Source: HOT-345 sp963531535
GTDB taxonomy: Bacteria; Patescibacteriota; Gracilibacteria; Absconditabacterales; Absconditicoccaceae
DNA length: 14,740 nt
Assembly: GCA_963531535.1 (NCBI GenBank)
Contig: CAUSGX010000018.1
Location: forward strand, 1 to 14,740
Direction: 5' to 3'
The translations under genes and the position numbers were made by a program. Positions 10,991 through 14,740 of this stretch are shown piece after piece. Below the pieces are notes generated by a model that saw only the letters and a program-made list of their open reading frames with translations, did not search any database and was not told the DNA's origin. Each line of letters starts with the position of its first letter. Positions within the stretch are counted from its first letter, which is position 1.

Positions 10991-11425
10991 CTAACTATGA
11001 AATATTTTATGAAGATCATCATTGAGCGATCTTTTATACACCTTTAAAGGTGATTTAATCATCAAGGCAGGACTTGACTCATCCCCTCCATCAACAATCA
11101 CCAAATCCTTCTGACCAAGCTCTTTTTCAAGCAAAACATCATCAGTAGTCAAAGCAACTAAGGCATCTTCACCAAGCTGTTCGTACAAATTCTGCTGAAG
11201 TGTTAAACAGTCCTTGATACCCAAGCGAATTCCTCAGAGCAACTGATACAAGGCATACTCTTGAGGATAATGCTCCTGTGCAAAAGTGCTTACAGGTTGC
11301 TGAGAAAGCTGCTTTCCAAATTTTCTAAGCAAAACTAAAAGCGACTGTAAAATCTCCAAAGCCTGCTTAACAGCTCATGGATCTCATAAAGAAGCAATAA
11401 TTTTTTTACGAAGAGATGGTGTCAT
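10991..11425 (-). CDS. atpH: Putative ATP synthase subunit delta, short and divergent
   Basis: Subunit delta (OSCP) caps the F1 head and ties it to the b stator. This 144-residue product runs from ATG at 11425 (MTPSLRKKIIASL) to TAG at 10991. It sits exactly where delta belongs, between b and alpha. Its start overlaps the atpF stop by one base (TAATG), suggesting translational coupling. Family delta subunits are about 175-180 residues. The usual N-terminal start (ARRYAxALF-like) is not visible. The C-terminal pattern is compatible with delta: VIVDGGDESSPALMIKSP followed by VYKRSLNDDLHKIF resembles the usual D-x-S-L-G-G-hydrophobic strand and D-x-S-x-x-x-x-L-x-x-L helix. In-frame UGA codons fall at SLGDPGA and LLGGI. 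The assignment rests mainly on position and this C-terminal pattern. Confidence 0.72.
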
Positions 11426-11928
11426 TATTTTTTATATGATTCACTAAATTCATCTACAAGAGTAGATAAATACTGCTCTTGAACATCTTTTTTTGAAGCA
11501 AAAAGCTTTCTAACAATAGAAAGAGCAACAGTTTTAACTCACTGCTCAAACTGTTCATCCAAATCACGCCCCTTAAGATCAGCATCTTGATTTGCTCTAT
11601 CCAAAACCATTTGTGCCTCACGATGAGCCTTTTCAAGAATTTTCTGATATTCCTGATCAGCCAAAGCCTTTCCTTCAGCAACAATCTGATTTTTATGAGC
11701 CAATGCTTCATCCAAAAGAGCTCTCTTTTGCTCATGAGCATCTGCAATCAATCTCTCATATTCAACATCCGCATTTGCCAAAAGCTTCTCCTTCTCTATC
11801 TTTGACTGAATTGCTTTAGTGAGAGCATTTCCAGCAAACTTAATGAAAAAAAAGAAAAAGATTCCAACATTCAAAAGCTGAACGAGTACATTGATTAGAA
11901 TATCACTAGATGATACTTCATGTCCCAT
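11425..11928 (-). CDS. atpF: ATP synthase Fo subunit b
   Basis: Peripheral stalk subunit that anchors delta/F1 to Fo subunit a. It has 167 residues from ATG at 11928 (MGHEVSSSDILINVLVQ) to TAA at 11425. An N-terminal membrane helix (about residues 10-32) contains a run of five Phe. A long charged, Ala-rich helix follows (IEKEKLLANADVEYERLI ... EKAHREAQMVLDRANQDAD), expected to form the right-handed coiled-coil dimer. One UGA (Gly) occurs near 11541 in FEQGVKTVALS. The upstream in-frame extension to 11985 has no ATG, so this Met was chosen. The stop overlaps the atpH start. Confidence 0.93.
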
Positions 11929-11990
11929 AATATAGTTTTCACAAAATACTAAAGTACAAATTAACAATTTTATTTTCGCGATCAAACAAA

Positions 11991-12185
11991 CTACTTAATA
12001 AGTGCGATCACAAATGAGAGCAACGCTACGAATTCTGCCAACGCTAGTGCAATAATTCCAGGCGTAAACATCTCCTTTGATGCTTCTGGATTTCTTGATA
12101 TTCCTGTCAACCATGAATATCCAATCACTGCCATTGCTAATGCTGCAAATGATCCAGCTGTTACTAATGCTAATACTCAACTCAT
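11991..12185 (-). CDS. atpE: ATP synthase Fo subunit c, copy 1 (b-proximal)
   Basis: Proteolipid of the rotor ring. It has 64 residues from ATG at 12185 (MSGVLALVTAGSFAALAMA) to TAG at 11991; codon 3 is UGA (Gly). Helix 1, the polar loop SRNPEA (31-35) and helix 2 with ion-carrying Glu51 in LALAEFVALLSF are clear. It is shorter than the typical 70-90 residues. The residue after Glu51 is Phe rather than Ser/Thr, and the helix-1 site aligned with the sodium-ligand Gln is Met18, so proton coupling is favoured. The helix-1 GxGxGxG packing motif is reduced to GSFAALA. The protein is identical to that of the neighbouring copy. An A-rich stretch, not a Shine-Dalgarno motif, precedes the ATG. Confidence 0.96.
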
Positions 12186-12461
12186 TTTTTCTATATTTTT
12201 AAAGATTAAAAACTTTTTTGATAATAATTACTTAATAAGTGCGATCACAAATGAGAGCAACGCTACGAATTCTGCCAGCGCTAGTGCAATAATTCCAGGT
12301 GTAAACATCTCTTTTGATGCTTCTGGATTTCTTGATATTCCTGTCAACCATGAATACCCAATCACTGCCATTGCTAATGCTGCAAATGATCCAGCTGTTA
12401 CTAATGCTAATACTCAACTCATTTTTTCTATATTTTTAAAGATTAAAAACTTTTTTGATAA
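11992..12461. repeat. Tandem duplication of the atpE unit
   Basis: Two direct copies of 233 bp (11992-12224 and 12229-12461, period 237 bp) contain the whole c gene and about 39 bp of its leader. Within the genes I count four base differences, all at synonymous third codon positions; the stop codons also differ (TAG versus TAA). The leaders are identical over the duplicated part. Confidence 0.96.
12228..12422 (-). CDS. atpE: ATP synthase Fo subunit c, copy 2 (a-proximal)
   Basis: Second c-subunit gene, 64 residues from ATG at 12422 to TAA at 12228, encoding exactly the same protein as the copy 42 nt downstream (Glu51 as ion carrier, SRNPEA loop, no Ser/Thr after the carboxylate). It follows atpB after a 97-nt AT-rich gap (12423-12519), in which I see no gene. 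The A-rich leader before the ATG is duplicated along with the gene. Two copies would raise c production relative to other Fo subunits, as the multi-copy ring requires; that purpose is inferred. Confidence 0.96.
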
Positions 12462-12519
12462 CCAATAACAATAAACAATGTTAAAGGTTTAAATTCTGAT
12501 TTTTATATTTCTTTTTTCA

Positions 12520-13320
12520 CTAATGACTATCTGCCGCCAACTTAAAGTAAATTGTCGTCAACAAAGCAAAGATAAATGCCTGCAAAAGCGAAACCGCAAA
12601 CTCATAGGCGAAAATCGCAAGTGGACCCACTATTGGATAATGGAGCAGAAGCTGTGTCGCATAGAGTAAAAGCGTCAAGAGAATCATTCAGACAAACATG
12701 TTTCCAAAAAGTCTGAGCGCAAGAGAAAGCATTCTTCCAAATTCTCCAAGCAATTCAATAATTCCAATCAACAATCCAAGCACAATATCTAAGAACTTTG
12801 TAATATAGTCATACCAATGGTTAACTTCCTTCACGATCCCCATTCAATTAACAGGAAGATACTTCTTGATAAAGCCAAACCCATGCGAAGCAAATCCATA
12901 AGCAAGACTCGCAACGATAGAAATAACCGCAAGCGTTCCATTCGAGACAATATCAGTAGTCAAAGGCCTAAACACATGATGAGCAGCAGGCCATACTAAC
13001 ACAATCATATCTCCTATCAAGCCAAATAAGTTATGCCACACCACAAAGAGAAACAACGTTGTAGTAAACAAAATCGCCTTACGTCCAACATGTTCACCAC
13101 CGATCTGCGCAAGCATACTATACACTCCCTCTACAATCAGATCAACCCCTTGAACAAAACGATTATACGGATTTCTCTTTTTGAGATGCGAATAGACTAA
13201 AACCAGAATTACAAACACGGACGTTCCCAAAAGCCCAGCGATCAGCGACTGAAAGAGCGACACCGCACCAACAGCAACCTGATGTGGAAATATATCTGGT
13301 ATAAGTGTAGATAAATCCAT
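12520..13320 (-). CDS. atpB: ATP synthase Fo subunit a
   Basis: Membrane stator subunit providing the ion half-channels. It has 266 residues from ATG at 13320 (MDLSTLIPDIFPHQVAVG) to TAG at 12520. It is hydrophobic with five or more membrane segments. Landmarks are WHNLFGLIGD, RPLTTDIVSNGTLAV, and the essential arginine in SLALRLFGNMFVGMIL (Arg203, equivalent to E. coli Arg210). SLLQAFIFALLTTIYF near the C-terminus is typical of the last helix. UGA codes for glycine twice, including the Gly of the FGNMFVG segment. A TTG at 13386 would extend the frame but the added residues do not look like subunit a, so the ATG is preferred. The gap from the atpG stop is 55 nt. Confidence 0.97.
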
Positions 13321-13375
13321 CCAATATAAAACAAATATAAACCTGAATATCACAAATATTTCAGTATTTTTTCTT

Positions 13376-14263
13376 TTAATTTTCAATTACAGCTTTCGCA
13401 CTCACAATTTCAAGAACCTCCTTAGTAATTGCATCCTGACGAGCCTTATTATAAGCAAGCGTCAAGTCATCTATGATTGTCGTCGCATTATCCTTTGCTC
13501 ACTTCATAGCAAGCATACGAGCAGCAAATTCACCTGTTTTATTATGAAGCACCGCACCATAGACGATTACATTCATCATAATATCATACGCCTTTTTAAC
13601 AATTGCCTGCTTCGTCGGCTCAAGCTTCATATAATTGGTGTGCCTCGCTTTTTCCGGCTTAGGAATTTTGATTTCCAATGTCTTCATAAACTGAGCAAAC
13701 TTTTCTGAAGATAATGGGAAGAGCTGGAATCCCGCCGGAATCTGCTTCATCGTATTCTTAAAAAAGTTATACCAAACTCTGATCTCCATATACTTTCCAC
13801 CTTTCTGAGCCTGACTCAAAAAAGCATAAAGCTCACCTAAATCCTTCGCTCAAAAGATATCCGACAAAGAATGAGTCGCCACTACTGAATACCCGCGACG
13901 AGCACAAAATTCTCTACCCTTCTTACCGATCACATAAACATCCAATTCCTCTTTATGATCAGCATATTCATTTTCAAACTGCTTGAAAAGAGAAGTATTT
14001 AGCGAACCACAAAGCCCCTTTTCAGAAGAAATTAGAATCGCCAACTTCCTCTTTGCCTGATCTGATGGCTGAGGGAAAATATCTGTATATGCATTTACAC
14101 TTGATAACATACCAAGAAAGGTATTCATATAATCTCTCAAATGCTCAGCACTTTTTTTAACTTTTTGAAGCTTTATCGTAGAGATCACCTCCATCGCACT
14201 AGTAATTTTTTTAATATTTTTTGTCGAGGTAATCTTTATTTTCAGCTGTTTAATATCTGCCAT
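13376..14263 (-). CDS. atpG: ATP synthase F1 subunit gamma
   Basis: Central rotor shaft inside the alpha3beta3 ring. It has 295 residues from ATG at 14263 (MADIKQLKIKITSTKNIKKI) to TAA at 13376. The N-terminal helix carries ITSAMEVISTIKLQKVKKSAE, followed by SSEKGLCGSLNTSLFK and GKKGREFCARRGYSVV. The C-terminal helix is classic: EFAARMLAMKGAKDNATT then LTLAYNKARQDAITKEVLEIV. UGA is read as Gly near 13850 and 13499. Normal length. It is unusual in preceding the Fo genes rather than lying between alpha and beta; it follows atpC by 45 nt. Confidence 0.98.
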
Positions 14264-14308
14264 AGGTATAAAAACAAAGATTATGCAAGTAAAGAGAAAA
14301 AACTGAAA

Positions 14309-14575
14309 CTATTCCGCTGCAATCGTAACGACATTATCTTCAATAAGAGCAAGCCCTCACTTAATGTCTATCTTTTTCGACTTTTCCGTAAACTCCTCTA
14401 GTGAGGTCATTTCTCAAGCCTCCGGTAAATAAGCAATTCTCCCAGCACTGAGCAATGTCATCAAATTGATATGTCCAGGCAAAACTCCGACCAATCACTG
14501 AGGAGTTGGGAAAACAACTTTCCTCACCTTTCCAGAATAGAGCTCTCCATCAATACTCACAATACGAAGCAACAT
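14309..14575 (-). CDS. atpC: ATP synthase F1 subunit epsilon, N-terminal domain only
   Basis: Rotor foot subunit binding gamma and the c-ring. It has 88 residues from ATG at 14575 (MLLRIVSIDGELYSGKV) to TAG at 14309. The beta-sandwich motifs are present: FPTPQGLVGVLPGHINLMTL, SAGRIAYLP, and GGLALIEDNVVTIAAE at the end. Three UGA codons encode glycines (PQG, EAG, KGG), which is why a standard-code search would miss this gene. The family is usually about 130-140 residues. The C-terminal two-helix domain that inhibits ATP hydrolysis in many bacteria is absent; short epsilons are known in some other lineages. It is the first gene of the operon. Confidence 0.93.
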
Positions 14576-14693
14576 CGGAAACTACGAATAAATTAAAATA
14601 TCACCTTCTCCAAATAAACACCTAGAAGATATAAATTTCCCATATACAATCAAGAGAAAGAAGTCAGATTTTCCACTTTTTTGTAAATATTTT

Positions 14694-14722
14694 ATCATAT
14701 AAATACTATTTTTACCAGTAAA
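14694..14722 (-). promoter_or_regulatory. Candidate sigma-70-type promoter of the atp operon
   Basis: On the - strand TTTACT (14717-14722) and TATGAT (14694-14699) are separated by exactly 17 nt, with an AT-rich upstream flank. Transcription from here would leave a leader of about 110 nt before atpC. The region is very AT-rich, so a chance match is possible. The 14576-14740 stretch contains no gene I can see. Confidence 0.45.
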
Positions 14723-14740
14723 AAATAATATTAATAATAA

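Noticed and set aside
11995..12417. Pair of near-identical small ORFs (MSISISNSW...) at 11995-12180 and 12232-12417, minus strand
   Set aside because: They are the wrong reading frame of the two c-subunit genes. They appear only because codon 3 of atpE is UGA, which breaks the true frame under the standard code.
13318..13386. TTG start at 13386 extending subunit a by 22 residues
   Set aside because: The extension would approach the atpG stop and adds KIKRKNTEIF-type sequence not typical of subunit a, while an ATG with a normal N-terminus follows at 13320.
7942..14575. UGA as selenocysteine or tryptophan
   Set aside because: UGA is too frequent, no SECIS-like context was sought or needed, and the aligned positions are conserved Gly, not Cys or Trp.

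Overview
The window reads coherently only if UGA is a sense codon. Under the standard code every long gene is broken by UGA. Under translation table 25 (UGA = glycine) eleven genes open up without a frameshift, and all eleven end in UAA or UAG. The UGA codons fall on glycines that are near-invariant in their families: the F1-beta P-loop leader GLFGGAGVGKT, the GERTREGND motif, the Arg-Leu-Phe-Gly-Asn...Gly stretch of ATP synthase subunit a, and the RPGE motif of macroglobulins. Tryptophan is encoded separately by UGG. Together with the AT-rich composition this points to Candidate Phyla Radiation bacteria of the Absconditabacteria (SR1) / Gracilibacteria (BD1-5) group. I cannot tell the two apart from this sequence.

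Layout. Positions 3-1547 (+) hold the 3' part of an unrecognised gene built of tandem 90-residue repeats. It converges on a bidirectional hairpin terminator near 1656-1700. Positions 1698-7847 (-) are one uninterrupted 2049-residue alpha-2-macroglobulin-like lipoprotein, whose thioester site CxEQ has become SSEG. A strong intrinsic terminator at 7891-7927 separates it from the operon upstream.

Positions 7942-14575 (-) encode a complete F1Fo ATP synthase in a rearranged order. In transcription order it runs epsilon, gamma, a, c, c, b, delta, alpha, beta, where most bacteria have a, c, b, delta, alpha, gamma, beta, epsilon. The c gene is present as two tandem copies encoding identical proteins, epsilon lacks its C-terminal helical domain, and delta is short and divergent. 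A candidate promoter lies at 14694-14722, just inside the right edge.

Function. The nine atp genes supply all eight subunit types of a rotary ATP synthase/ATPase. The c subunit carries the essential glutamate but lacks the usual sodium ligands, so proton coupling is more likely. The macroglobulin would be anchored outside the cytoplasmic membrane and could act as a surface protease trap or adhesive without covalent thioester chemistry. The role of the repeat protein is unknown. Its most notable feature is a short variable patch embedded in otherwise nearly identical repeat units.
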